Source: Hydractinia symbiolongicarpus (Eukaryota > Cnidaria > Hydrozoa > Anthoathecata > Hydractiniidae). From it: a DNA stretch of 60,000 bases. Position numbers and translations under genes: made by a program. The notes beneath the pieces are model-generated. The model saw only the letters and a list, made by a program, of their open reading frames with translations. It was not told the origin of the DNA and did not search any database. Position 1 is the first letter of the stretch. Every line of letters starts with the position of its first letter. The stretch lies in contig NC_079876.1 in NCBI RefSeq assembly GCF_029227915.1, forward strand, positions 26,883,828 through 26,943,827. The letters run 5' to 3'. Shown here piece by piece: positions 13,001-25,922 of this stretch.

Positions 13001-13300
13001 GTGTATTCGTAGATATCAACAGGCTAACTCGTATTTTATAAAATTTTTTGAAGGAATAACTTGTTTGGAAGTTGGAGGTAAGCTTTAAGTGCAATTTTCA
13101 ATAAATTTGTACTACTTTACTTGATTTTTTTTGTGTTATTTATATATTATGTCTATGTGATGCGTGTGGATGGCGAAACTAAAAATCACAACAAAAACGA
13201 CACCCCACAACTCATCCTATGTCTGCCAAATTAGATAGAATACCGTGAGGACTTAATATTCTATCTAATCTGACAGACATGTGAATTTGAACATACCTTG
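10083..13300. other. Long intron or intergenic DNA with repeat fragments
   Basis: No coding exon is supported; 10987-11217 is an open frame without recognisable domain. A GC-rich inverted repeat (GATTTCCGCC / GGCGGAATC, 10851-10881) is followed by a GATA-type microsatellite. At 12640-13010 sequence resembles the body of the Helitron-like element at 1596-2363, for example the stretches around GCTAATGTCAGCAAAATTTTT. Confidence 0.45.
13221..13278. repeat. 22-bp hairpin with 14-nt loop
   Basis: The arms 13221-13242 and 13257-13278 are complementary at 20 of 22 positions and pair further outwards by two or three bases. The shape is like a short pre-miRNA or the tip of a foldback MITE. Nothing else supports transcription. 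Confidence 0.7.
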
Positions 13301-13323
13301 CCAATGAAATAAAAAAAATTACA

Positions 13324-13860
13324 ATGAATTTAAACTCTGTTTTAAAGTCGGTACAGGGATCTTTTCATTACGGGAATTTCAGGCTTTTAACTTTTATTGG
13401 TACACAATGTATGTGTAATTCCCTGTTTGCGATCGTTTGGTCGGTTATTGAAAAGGTTTCCTTTTGGAACCCAGGTGATCTTGATCATATCCTCTGCGAA
13501 GGAACAAAGTTGTACACGAGCCTAGGTTACACAAACCAGTATCTGAGTGACCTCCCAAGTAGTTTGACTGTTGAAAGGTCATACAAATACAAAGTTTAGA
13601 AAATATTTCTCATATTGTTGCAGATAATAGTACATCTTTACGTACATTTCATAATTCATCACATTTCGATAAAGGACAAAGAATGTTGGTCATTATAAGT
13701 GGCGTTAGTTTTGTTATAATTTGGGGTCGCCCACAATTTTATTTATTTGATCCTCATAGCCGAAATAGTTTTGGACAAATAAAAAAATGCAGTACATTAG
13801 TCCTTTTAAAGTTTGATTCATTACAACAAGTTTGAAAACTACATACGCGAAATATACGTG
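13324..13860 (+). pseudogene. Helentron cysteine-protease-like domain (C76/tegument-type), broken
   Basis: The frame 13324-13599 contains FIGTQCMCNSLFAIVWS, the nucleophile-Cys block of the OTU/C76-like peptidases found in large animal Helentrons, then LDHILCEGTKLYTSL. After a frameshift near 13600 the same domain continues with WGRPQFYLFDPHSRNSFG (Asp and His of the catalytic site), then LLKFDSLQQ. This matches the GTQC ... DPHSRN layout of that peptidase family. It sits directly upstream of the Rep region. The frameshift makes it non-functional. Confidence 0.65.
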
Positions 13861-14038
13861 TCCCCGGGTCAAGGAAGGTGTCTCGAAACGCAATATTTTA
13901 AAGTACTGACAACTGAACAGATATCCGATAACATTTGCTTTCCATTCGTAAAAAGTGAAAACTTACAAAAGGAAAAATTATTTCCCAAGCTGTATCTAAT
14001 AATCTTCAAATGTTTGATCTCCCAGGATCAATGACAGT

Positions 14039-14794
14039 ATGGCGATTAAAAAAACTCGTTATAAACAATTTTTTTTTAAACGAATTGCAATAATGCCTAA
14101 GGCTCAGTGTCCCAAAATAAAAGGGGTAATCTGTAATGTCCCAATAAAAGCTGATGAAATAAGCAATGTCTTACCAAGAGAAATAGACAATAATGGTGTA
14201 GTGCAAATGGCGTTAAAGAAAAAACTCATTTTTAAATCTAACGTTTACTTAGAATCTGTAAGGCCAGATGTTATTCGAGAAGTCCTCTATTATCTAAGAC
14301 TGGTTAACCCTCCTTATGCAAACATTGAAATTAACCTCACAAGACATTTCCAATACCGAGTTGAGACCTTCTTTAAAACAATAGTTGTCAACGGACCGTT
14401 AGGTATAGTAAACTACTACGCCATGAGAGTTGAATTTCAGGTAAGAGGTAGCCGACACATCCACTCTTTATTATGGGTTGTTAATGCACCAATTTTACGT
14501 AGCGATAATAAAAAAGAATATATTGCCTTTGTGAATAACATAGTTAAATGCCAGCTTCCTGGTAAAGAATGCAACCCAGTTCTTCACAAACTAGTTTCGA
14601 CATATCAAACACATTCTCATTCCAAATCTTGTCGTAAATATAAATACAAGAATTGTCAATACTCTTTTGGGAAATTTTTTACAGACCATACAATTGTCGC
14701 TGAGCCTTTACCTGACAACATCTCTAAGGAAGAAAGGAGATTTCAAATTCACTTTCAAAGGCTTCCAGATTCCTGTTTTATAAATAATGCTTGA
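14039..14794 (+). pseudogene. Helentron Rep region (DUF6570-like part + Helitron-like N domain), copy A
   Basis: The 251-codon open frame reads LPREIDNNGVVQMALKKKL and YLESVRPDVIREVLYYLR (the region before Rep), then INLTRHFQYRVETFFK and MRVEFQVRGSRHIHSLLW. The HIH pair is the HUH metal-binding motif of rolling-circle Rep proteins; it nicks DNA at the element end. HSKSCRKYK is a conserved downstream block. The frame breaks at 14794, though homologous protein (MAWEANINIQP) continues in other frames. The Rep tyrosines lie in the broken stretch, so the protein is inactive. Confidence 0.8.
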
Positions 14795-15870
14795 TGGCAT
14801 GGGAAGCCAACATAAACATTCAGCCTTATTATATTATTATTATAAAGCAGTGTCTTAAATGTGTGCTTATCTTTCTAAAGCTGAAGACGAATCTTCAAAA
14901 GCAATGAAAAAAGCAGCATCGCAAGCATTATAAACTGGTGATTCGTTATTTGTACAAATGAAATCAATTGCAAATGCGTATTGAAATCATCGCGAAATGT
15001 CAGTTCAAGAAGCAGTTGCTATTATAATGCCAGAAATATGGCTACGAAAAACATTTCCTGTTGTAGTTTTTGCAAACAGTAACATTCCTGAGAAGAGATA
15101 TAGGGTATGTCGTAGCGAAGAAGAGATTTTAAGATTGCCGCCAGACAGTACTGATATTTTTAAACGAAATATGTTGGATAGATACATGGATAGACCAAAT
15201 CCAAAATAAAAAAAGGATATACCCTATGTTGGAAAAAATGTGTTATGCTGAGTTCTTGTCAAGCTACTCTATGAAAATAAAACCGAAATCAGAAGATAAA
15301 AAACCAAAAGTAGCTACTTGAAGAAAAAATAGGTGATACTCACATGAAATCTCCTTACTCTAATGTCCTCAAAAGAAATGTTATCTTTACGAAAAGAAAA
15401 ATGTGTTCTAAGATACCATGTACCTAGTCGAGAGAAAAATCCAGAAGGATATGCACATCATTTGCTCTTTATGTTTTATCCTTTTCGCCAGGAAGCAGAA
15501 TTGCTAAGCAAAAACTCAGGTACTTACTCAGAGAAATTATTGGAAAACGGTTATTAGAAATTATAAATACAAATAAAAGAATATGCGAACCAATCGGTAG
15601 AATTCTTGAAGAAGCAATGATAAATTTTCACACGAATGTAAATAATCTTGATTCCTTTGCTAAACAAGAAAATGACGATGTTTTTGATGAGATGGGTAAT
15701 ATGAATTACCAAAGCAATGACAAAGATCCAAACGTACCAGTTATTGGAAAGACTTTTTCATTGGTTAGTAAACCTGGAATTTCCGATGATGAACTCCATG
15801 AAAAAATTCAAACATAAAACGAAACTCAAAGGCAAGTTTTTGAAGTCGATTGGGTTAGAACTTACACAAA
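14795..15870 (+). pseudogene. Helentron Rep-helicase linker, copy A, frame-shifted
   Basis: Pieces in several frames match one continuous Helentron protein: SVQEAVAIIMPEIWLRKTFP, RVCRSEEEILRLPPDSTDIF and NMLDRYMDRP (15000-15205), LRYHVPSREKNPEGYAHHLL (15363-15557) and VIGKTFSLVSKPGISDDELH (15617-15817). Stops and frameshifts separate them. The same breaks occur in copy B. Confidence 0.75.
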
Positions 15871-15874
15871 AAGC

Positions 15875-17395
15875 TTGTCATGTAACGCACACCATAAAAT
15901 TGGGCCAATTCACATCTTTCTAACAGGAAGTTTATGTTGTGGAAAGTCACATTTGATAGAAACAATTTCTGACATGCTAAATAAAGCACTTTCTTATTGT
16001 GCAAGGGACTTAGAAAAAGATAAAACTCTTATTCTGACGCCCCAGTGTGTTGCTGCCATCAATGTAGAAGGAAATACAATACATTCAGCCTTAGGTATAC
16101 CAGTTGATAGAAGTTATACTAAAAACATTTCTAAGTTGAGTGATAAAAAAAATGCATGCTGCGAAACAAATTTTCAGAATTAAGCATTATCGTAATGAAC
16201 GAAATCTCAATGGTTTCAAACAAACTGCTTTTACACATTCACCAACGGCTAACTGAAATATTTGGATGCTCAGATAACATTCCATTTGCAGGAATATCTG
16301 TTATAGCATGTGGGGATTTCTACCAATTCAAGCAAGACCAATTTATGCAGACTATAAAGATGTACTGTTAAATCTTTCACATTGCTGAAAATATTTTAAG
16401 ATTGCTGAACTAACAGAAGCTATGAGGCAGCGTGGTGATCAATGTTTGATTGAATTATTAAACAGTATCAGAGTGGAAACTTAGAAACGCAACACCAAAA
16501 TTTACTTAAATCTAAATTTATTTCTCAAAATGACCCTAACTATCCCAAAGATGCGATTCATATATTTGTTGAAAACCAAACTGCCTCTGAACACAACAAA
16601 AATATGCTAAACAGTATAGCATCGGATGAAATAAATATCAAGGCCATTGACAAAATTCCAGAAAATATTCCTGTGTCAATGGTGCAAAAACTCCATAACC
16701 GCACTCAAATGGAGACGGGTGGACAAGCTCAAAACATTCTTTTAAAAATTAATGAGAAAGTCATGTTGACATCAAATATCGACATATCAGATAAACTTAT
16801 TAATGGGCAGATGGGGACTGTTAATCGTATAAAAACAGATGGATTAGGAAAAGTAACAAAAATATATTTGAAAATGGAAGACAAAAGTACAGGAGTTAAA
16901 GCTATGAGAACAGATCCATATGCTATGCAAGAGAATGTTATTCCAATAAATAGGATAGAAAAGGAAATCAAATTTAATAAACAGAATCTAACTTCACCTA
17001 CTATGAAACGAATGCAATTCCCACTAATCCTGTCATAAGCCTGTACTGTTCACAAGGTTCAAGGAACAACGTTTGATAAAATTGTTGTTTGTTTTGATTT
17101 AATAAAGCAACGAGCCTTTAACTCAGGACAAATGTATGCTGCATTAAGTCGAGTCACAAGCTTAGAGGGTTTATACCTGACAAGGACATCTTCTAGATCA
17201 GCTATTAAATCAGATACACGAGCAACCGAGCAATACAATTACATGCGAGAACACTTAAAATTGACATCAAAAGATACTGGCGTAATTAGTGAAAATTCTA
17301 TTATAGCAACTTTGCTTAATACAAGATCCTACAACAAACATAGAAATGGTATTAACTTTGACGCGTTCTTATGGAAAGTGATTTATTATGCCTAA
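15875..17395 (+). pseudogene. Helentron PIF1-type helicase, copy A, broken
   Basis: Walker A reads FLTGSLCCGKSHLIE (GxxGxGKS with a Cys for the middle Gly). TLILTPQCVAAINVEGNTIH is motif Ia. Walker B reads IVMNEISMVSNKLL, with the catalytic Asp changed to Asn. ISVIACGDFYQ is motif III. The C-terminal part holds HKVQGTTFDKIVVCFD (motif V region) and MYAALSRVTSLEGLYLT (motif VI). At least four stops or frameshifts interrupt it. The enzyme would unwind DNA during rolling-circle transposition. Both substitutions and the breaks rule out activity. Confidence 0.85.
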
Positions 17396-17760
17396 CAGAA
17401 ACTCAGATACCATTAAACTCCCACTGCGACACAAAACTAGACTACTTTACTTTAATCCTAAACAACAACGCGGATAGGTTTTTTAGTCCTTTAGTTGGTC
17501 ATAATGAAACTATAGAATTGGTTGATATTGTAAAAATTCCAGGTGCAATATTTTTAAGATGACGAAGAAAATCTTTCAAAAGAATTAATCGAGATGAGTC
17601 ATTATACCTTATTCAACATTTTTGGGGAAACGAAATCGTTGATGTTATACTCGGAGATTTTACTGTAAATGCATTTAGTGACGAAAACTATTTCCTCGAT
17701 TTTCTCACTGAATATAAACAAGTTGCAACCTCTCTAGGGATAGCCTGGCACTATATACTT
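17371..17760 (+). pseudogene. Helentron C-terminal EEP endonuclease, copy A, broken
   Basis: Directly after the helicase, SDLLCLTETQIPLNSHCDTK and ADRFFSPLVGHNE are the N-terminal blocks of an apurinic-like (EEP) endonuclease, followed after a stop by GNEIVDVILGDFTVNAFSDE (the GDFN block, here GDFT). Endonuclease fused C-terminal to the helicase is the hallmark of Helentrons rather than canonical Helitrons. Dead by stop codons. Confidence 0.75.
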
Positions 17761-19196
17761 ATTACCTATGCTGGGCGGAAGTCTTCAAGCCATCGGGCTT
17801 CTTGTTTGTTACTTAGATATCCTTTTCCTCCTTCTTTACATTTTAAGCTATCATTTTTGTTGATGATAAGTAACTACCATCAGTCCGTCGTCAAGAGTGC
17901 TTAGCCAATCAGAGTGTTTGGCAACCTGTATTACCTGATTTCAGAATTCAGATGTTTTGGAATAAGGCAATACTGTCTGTCAAACATTTTCTGACACTCC
18001 ATGGTTTCGTCTAATCTGTGTAAGCAATTGTGGGGAAAACCATATCATTCTACAGAAAGCACTAACTTGTATATTATAAATTTGAGATGTTTATGTCAGG
18101 TTTCGCCTTAGAGAAAAAATTCTAGGAAGCTCTGAGACGAGGCTTATAAAACTGACTAATTTCTGTTAAAAAAAGGAAAGCTGAGTTTTGATTCGTTCAA
18201 GTCACCTAGTAAGAATATTTAAGAATCCAAGTAATTTTTTGTAACTTACTGTCAATATATTTTGACCGGAGTTGTAGCAAGGAATATTTAAAATCCAAGT
18301 AATTTTTTCAATTTGGTTTGCAGATAAATTTACCCGGCTATAAAATTAGAACACCAATCATTCGACAGCATTTTGTTTTAAAAGATTATTGAATGCCTGA
18401 GTAGTTATTGATACAACAAAACAACAAAGAGATATGCATCAACATATATACAATTTCTTTCTTTTTTTTTGCAATCGTATGTCTATGATAGTGGTCTTTC
18501 AATTTGTTAGAATAACCTACTTGACATTCGTCCAATTCATTGGTAATTCTGATAGTAATACATGAATGACACACACCTTTAATTAATTGGAGGTGTGTAT
18601 GAAAAAAGTTTTGTACTATAATAAGTTCAAAAACTTTCTTAATTTATTTGAAGGGGTTTAACCAGTTTCTTAATCAAGTAATTTCTTATACAAAAAAGTT
18701 GCAGGATTTACACAATTTCGTAGTGAAAGTGATTTAAAGTCTTCTTTCTAAATCCATCTAAGAATGAAAGGTATACTTAGAGTTGTAAATGATGTAATTC
18801 CCTGCGCCATATTTTTCAATATGACTGCAGCCCTTTTATAGCCTCATTATTTAAAAATTTGTATCCGCTTTAATGTCGCAATTTTAAACCATCCCTTTTT
18901 CTGTTAATTACGGTTGAGAAAACATTACCACTGTTTGATTGAGCTGATTGTGTTATTGGTTAATGGAAAAATCCTAAATGATATTTCAACTGGGAATTTT
19001 GACCAGCATATGTTTTGTACATAGTTACTACGTATATTCATGGAAAAATATACAAGCGTTTTTATAAGTATTGAGACAATTGAACTTTTTAACACCTGAA
19101 TATGATACAGCTCTTTTTTAAAGAAACCTAAACACATTCATTTTGCCTCATACAGACACATTTTATTAATATTGAACACTTTTAATTCCCTCTTAG
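17761..19196. other. Intron sequence between Helentron relic and ZNF exon (copy A)
   Basis: No gene seen. The 230-bp block 18401-18630 is absent from copy B and is either an insertion here or a deletion there. The segment ends with a pyrimidine tract and CTCTTAG acceptor. Confidence 0.5.
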
Positions 19197-19760
<564 letters not shown>

Positions 19761-19819
19761 GAACTCATCCAAAATTTATACTGGAGATTAGCCATACATA
19801 TGTTATTTTTGAAAAGGTA

Positions 19820-20402
19820 TCTTATTCTATAAAATTAATGAATCATGAAATTAACGCGAATTTTCAAAATTTGCGTTAATTAATTCAATGACTGTTAATT
19901 AAATGCTGTGTTAATTTGAAGACTGTTAATTTCTACTATTTTCACCTCATCAGACGATAGCTTAACGGTTTTCTCCTTTTTACAAATCTTTATAAAATAT
20001 CTTTCGTATTATCTTCATACTCTGATCAAAGTGCGAATTAACTGAAAGCACTTTTTCTTCTAAAATTTTAATTTTTTTAACATTGTGTTTGCAAACAACA
20101 AAACTTTTATTTTGATTTCCAAACCGTCTTGTAATAAAGGAGACCGCTTCACTACTGTGGATTGCCTGTGGCCGTAATTATTGATTCGTGTGATATATCA
20201 CCTGATCTCCCGGATAAATATTACCATCGACACACACTCCTAAGTGATCCAGTAGTTTTGTGTATATCCAGCTACTGCATAGTTATCAAATTTATTGTTC
20301 CTGTCCCTCTTGAACTAGATCGTTCGTTTAACATATGATTTCAGCATATGAAGTTGTTCTGCACACATCAAAACCCCTAAATCCAATAAAAAATGTAATC
20401 GA
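19820..20402. mobile_element. Truncated Tc1/mariner-like non-autonomous element (copy A)
   Basis: Left TIR TCTTATTCTATAAAATTA preceded by TA. The sequence matches 25923-26793 but stops abruptly at 20402, the right edge of the duplicated block. It carries one copy of the 95-bp unit that is repeated four times in copy B. Confidence 0.65.
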
Positions 20403-20639
20403 ATAGCAAATATAAGAAAACGGAACAGGGCTAAGCGAGGCAAAGGGTTTCCATAACTAAATATCGAAAAACAGAGCAGGGTCAACAACGCAAAAATTGC
20501 AAAGAAACAACATGCAGCCCGAGAAGGTAAAGCAACTATGCAAGAATAAGTCAATTTAAAAAATGCATTGAGAATGGACCATTTTATATTTGTGTCATAT
20601 CTAATCGTTCTTTGTATAAGCGGTCAATTAAATTGTTTT
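20403..20639 (+). pseudogene. Helentron N-terminal region, fragment at the start of copy B
   Basis: Translation gives SITKYRKTEQGQQRKNCKE and, after stops, FKKCIENGPFYICVISNRSL then YKRSIKLF. The block GPFYICxxCNRxLYKRSxK is the usual N-terminal cysteine-containing segment of large animal Helitron/Helentron proteins (here the second Cys is Ser). It joins straight to the Rep region at 20640, so the intervening part present in copy A (14080-14305) is missing here. Confidence 0.6.
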
Positions 20640-21129
20640 TAACCCTCCTTATGCAAACATTGAAATTAACCTCACAAGACATTTCCAATACCGAGTTGAG
20701 ACCTTCTTTAAAACAATAGTTGTCAACGGACCGTTAGGTATAGTAAACTACTACGCCATGAGAGTTGAATTTCAGGTAAGAGGTAGCCGACACATCCACT
20801 CTTTATTATGGGTTGTTAATGCACCAATTTTACGTAGCGATAATAAGAAAGAATATATTGCCTTTGTGAATAACATAGTTAAATGCCAGCTTCCTGGTAA
20901 AGAATGCAACCCAGTTCTTCACAAAATAGTTTCGACATATCAAACACATTCTCATTCCAAATCTTGTCGTAAATATAAATACAAGAATTGTCAATACTCT
21001 TTTGGGAAATTTTTTACAGACCATACAATTGTCGCTGAGCCTTTACCTGACAACTTCTCTAAGGAAGAAAGGAGATTTCAAATTCACTTTCAAAGGCTTC
21101 CAGATTCCTGTTTTATAAATAATGCTTGA
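20640..21129 (+). pseudogene. Helentron Rep region, copy B, 5'-truncated
   Basis: Reads NPPYANIEINLTRHFQYRVE and MRVEFQVRGSRHIHSLLW (HUH motif HIH) and stops at the same place as copy A. The part before NPPYANIEI is absent; a more N-terminal Helentron fragment is fused instead. Confidence 0.8.
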
Positions 21130-22205
21130 TGGCATGGGAAACCAACATAAACATTCAGCCTGTTCTTGATTATTATAAAGCAGTGTCTTAAATGTGTGCT
21201 TATCTTTCTTAAGCTGAAGACGAATCTTCAGAAGCAATGAAAAAAGCAGCATCGCAAGCATTATAAACTGGTGATTCGTTATTTGTACAAATGAAATCAA
21301 TTGCAAATGCGTATTGAAATCATCGCGAAATGTCAGATCAAGAAGCAGTTGTTATTATAATGCTAGAAATATGGCTACGAAAAACATTTCCTGTTGTAGT
21401 TTTTGCAAACAGTAACATTCCTGAGAAGAGACATAGGGTATGTGGTAACGAAGAACAGATTTTAAGTTTGCCGCCAGACAGTACTGATATTTTTAAACGA
21501 AATATGTTGGATAGATACATGGATAGACCAAATCCAAATTAAAAAAAGGATATACCCTATGTTGGAAAAAATGTGTTATGCTGAGTTCTTGTCAAGCTAC
21601 TCTATGAAAATAAAACCGAAATCAGAAGATAAAAAACCAAAAGTAGCTACTTGAAGAAAAAATAGGTGATACTCACATGAAATCTCCTTACTCTAATGTC
21701 CTCAAAAGAAATGTTATCTTTACGAAAAGAAAAATGTTTTCTAAGAAACCATGTACCTAGTCGAGAGAAAAATCCAGAAGGATATGCACATCATTTGCTC
21801 TTTATGTTTTATCTTTTTAGCCAGGAAGCAGAATTGCTAAGCAAAAACTCAGGTACTTACTCAGAGAAATTATTGGAAAACGGTTATTAGAAATTATAAA
21901 TACAAATAAAAGAATATGCGAACCAATCGGTAGAATTCTTGAAGAAGCAATGATAAATTTTCACACGAATGTAAATAATCTTGATTCCTTTGCTAAACAA
22001 GAAAATGACGATGTTTTTGATGAGATGGGTAATATGAATTACCAAAGCAATGACAAAGATCCAAACGTACCAGTTATTGGAAAGACTTTTTCATTGGTTA
22101 GTAAACCTGGAATTTCCGATGATGAACTCCATGAAAAAATTCAAACATAAAACGAAACTCAAAGGCAAGTTTTTGAAGTCGATTGGGTTAGAACTTACAC
22201 AAAAA
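21130..22205 (+). pseudogene. Helentron Rep-helicase linker, copy B, frame-shifted
   Basis: Same blocks and same stops as 14795-15870 (IIMLEIWLRKTFPVVVFANS, LPPDSTDIFKRNMLDRYMDR, LRNHVPSREKNPEGYAHHLL), with a few extra substitutions. Confidence 0.75.
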
Positions 22206-22207
22206 GC

Positions 22208-23728
22208 TTGTCATGTAACGCACACCATAAAATTGGGCCAATTCACATCTTTCTAACAGGAAGTTTATGTTGTGGAAAGTCACATTTGATAGAAACAATT
22301 TCTGACATGCTAAATAAAGCACTTTCTTATTGTGCAAGGGACTTAGAAAAAGATAAAACTCTTATTCTGACGCCCCAGTGTGTTGCTGCCATCAATGTAG
22401 AAGGAAATACAATACATTCAGCCTTAGGTATACCAGTTGATAGAAGTTATACTAAAAACATTTCTAAGTTGAGTGATAAAAAAAATGCATGCTGCGAAAC
22501 AAATTTTCAGAATTAAGCATTATCGTAATGAACGAAATCTCAATGGTTTCAAACAAACTGCTTTTACACATTCACCAACGGCTAACTGAAATATTTGGAT
22601 GCTCAGATAACATTCCATTTGCAGGAATATCTGTTATAGCATGTGGGGATTTCTACCAATTCAAGCAAGACCAATTTATGCAGACTATAAAGATGTACTG
22701 TTAAATCTTTCACATTGCTGAAAATATTTTAAGATTGCTGAACTAACAGAAGTTATGAGGCAGCGTGGTGATCAATGTTTGATTGAATTATTAAACAGTA
22801 TCAGAGTGGAAACTTAGAAACGCAACACCAAAATTTACTTAAATCTAAATTTATTTCTCAAAATGACCCTAACTATCCCAAAGATGCGATTCATATATTT
22901 GTTGAAAACCAAACTGCCTCTGAACACAACAAAAATATGCTAAACAGTATAGCATCGGATGAAATAAATATCAAGGCCATTGACAAAATTCCAGAAAATA
23001 TTCCTGTGTCAATGGTGCAAAAACTCCATAACCGCACTCAAATGGAGACGGGTGGACAAGCTCAAAACATTCTTTTAAAAATTAATGAGAAAGTCATGTT
23101 GACATCAAATATCGACATATCAGATAAACTTATTAATGGGCAGATGGGGACTGTTAATCGTATAAAAACAGATGGATTAGGAAAAGTAACAAAAATATAT
23201 TTGAAAATGGAAGACAAAAGTACAGGAGTTAAAGCTATGAGAACAGATCCATATGCTATGCAAGAGAATGTTATTCCAATAAATAGGATAGAAAAGGAAA
23301 TCAAATTTAATAAACAGAATCTAACTTCACCTACTATGAAACGAATGCAATTCCCACTAATCCTGTCATAAGCCTGTACTGTTCACAAGGTTCAAGGAAC
23401 AACGTTTGATAAAATTGTTGTTTGTTTTGATTTAATAAAGCAACGAGCCTTTAACTCAGGACAAATGTATGCTGCATTAAGTCGAGTCACAAGCTTAGAG
23501 GGTTTATACCTGACAAGGACATCTTCTAGATCAGCTATTAAATCAGATACACGAGCAACCGAGCAATACAATTACATGCGAGAACACTTAAAATTGACAT
23601 CAAAAGATACTGGCGTAATTAGTGAAAATTCTATTATAGCAACTTTGCTTAATACAAGATCCTACAACAAACATAGAAATGGTATTAACTTTGACGCGTT
23701 CTTATGGAAAGTGATTTATTATGCCTAA
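22208..23728 (+). pseudogene. Helentron PIF1-type helicase, copy B, broken
   Basis: Identical in layout to copy A: Walker A FLTGSLCCGKSHL, Walker B IVMNEISMVSN with Asp to Asn, MYAALSRVTSLEGLY near the end, and the same interrupting stops. Shared lesions show descent by duplication, not by a second transposition. Confidence 0.85.
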
Positions 23729-24093
23729 CAGAAACTCAGATACCATTAAACTCCCACTGCGACACAAAACTAGACTACTTTACTTTAATCCTAAACAACA
23801 ACGCGGATAGGTTTTTTAGTCCTTTAGTTGGTCATAATGAAACTATAGAATTGGTTGATATTGTAAAAATTCCAGGTGCAATATTTTTAAGATGACGAAG
23901 AAAATCTTTCAAAAGAATTAATCGAGATGAGTCATTATACCTTATTCAACATTTTTGGGGAAACGAAATCGTTGATGTTATACTCGGAGATTTTACTGTA
24001 AATGCATTTAGTGACGAAAACTATTTCCTCGATTTTCTCACTGAATATAAACAAGTTGCAACCTCTCTAGGGATAGCCTGGCACTATATACTT
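23704..24093 (+). pseudogene. Helentron EEP endonuclease, copy B, broken
   Basis: SDLLCLTETQIPLNSHCDTK, then a stop, then VILGDFTVNAFSDENYF, as in copy A. Confidence 0.75.
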
Positions 24094-25299
24094 ATTACCT
24101 ATGCTGGGCGGAAGTCTTCAAGCCATCGGGCTTCTTGTTTGTTACTTAGATATCCTTTTCCTCCTTCTTTACATTTTAAGCTATCATTTTTGTTGATGAT
24201 AAGTAACTACCATCAGTCCGTCGTCAAGAGTGCTTAGCCAATCAGAGTGTTTGGCAACCTGTATTACCTGATTTCAGAATTCAGATGTTTTGGAATAAGG
24301 CAATACTGTCTGTCAAACATTTTCTGACACTCCATGGTTTCGTCTATTCTGTGTAAGCAATTGTGGGGAAAACCATATCATTCTACAGAAAGCACTAACT
24401 TGTATATTATAAATTTGAGATGTTTATGTCAGGTTTCGCCTTAGAGAAAAAATTCTAGGAAGCTCTGAGACGAGGCTTATAAAACTGACTAATTTCTGTT
24501 AAAAAAAGGAAAGCTGAGTTTTGATTCGTTCAAGTCACCTAGTAAGAATATTTAAGAATCCAAGTAATTTTTTGTAACCTACTGTCAATATATTTTGACC
24601 GGAATCGTAGCAAGGAATATTTAAAATCCAAGTAATTTTTTCAATTTGGTTTGCAGATAAATTTACCCGGCTATAAAATTAGAACACCAATCATTCGACA
24701 GCATTTTGTTTTAAAAGATTATTGAATGCCTGAAAACTTTCTTAATTTATTTGAAGGGGTTTAACCAGTTTCTTAATCAAGTAATTTCTTATACAAAAAA
24801 GTTGCAGGATTTAGACAATTTCGTAGTGAAAGTGACTTAAAGTCTTCTTTCTAAATCCATCTAAGAATGAAAGGTATACTTAGAGTTGTAAATGATGTGT
24901 TTCACTGCGTCATATTTTTCAATATGACTTCATCCCTTTTATAGCCTTATTATTTAAAAATTTGTATCCGCTTTAATGTCGCAATTTTAAACCATCCCTT
25001 TTTCTGTTAATTACGGTTGAGAAAACATTACCACTGTTTGATTGAACTGATTGTGTTATTGGTTAATGGAAAAATCCTAAAGGATATTTCAACTTGGAAT
25101 TTTGACCAGCACATGTTTTGTACATAGTTATTACGTATATTCATGGAAAAATATACAAGCGTTTTTATAAATATTGAGACAATTGAACTTTTTAACATCT
25201 GAATATGATACAGCTCTTCTTTAAAGAAACCTAAGCACATTCATTTTGCATCATACAGATACATTTTATTAATATGTAACACTTTTAATTCCCTCTTAG
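24094..25299. other. Intron sequence between Helentron relic and ZNF exon (copy B)
   Basis: Matches 17761-19196 except for loss of ~230 bp at about 24731. No gene seen. Ends in the acceptor CTCTTAG. Confidence 0.5.
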
Positions 25300-25863
<564 letters not shown>

Positions 25864-25922
25864 GAACTCATCCAAAATTTATACTGGAGATTAGCCATAC
25901 ATGTGTTATTTTTGAAAAGGTA

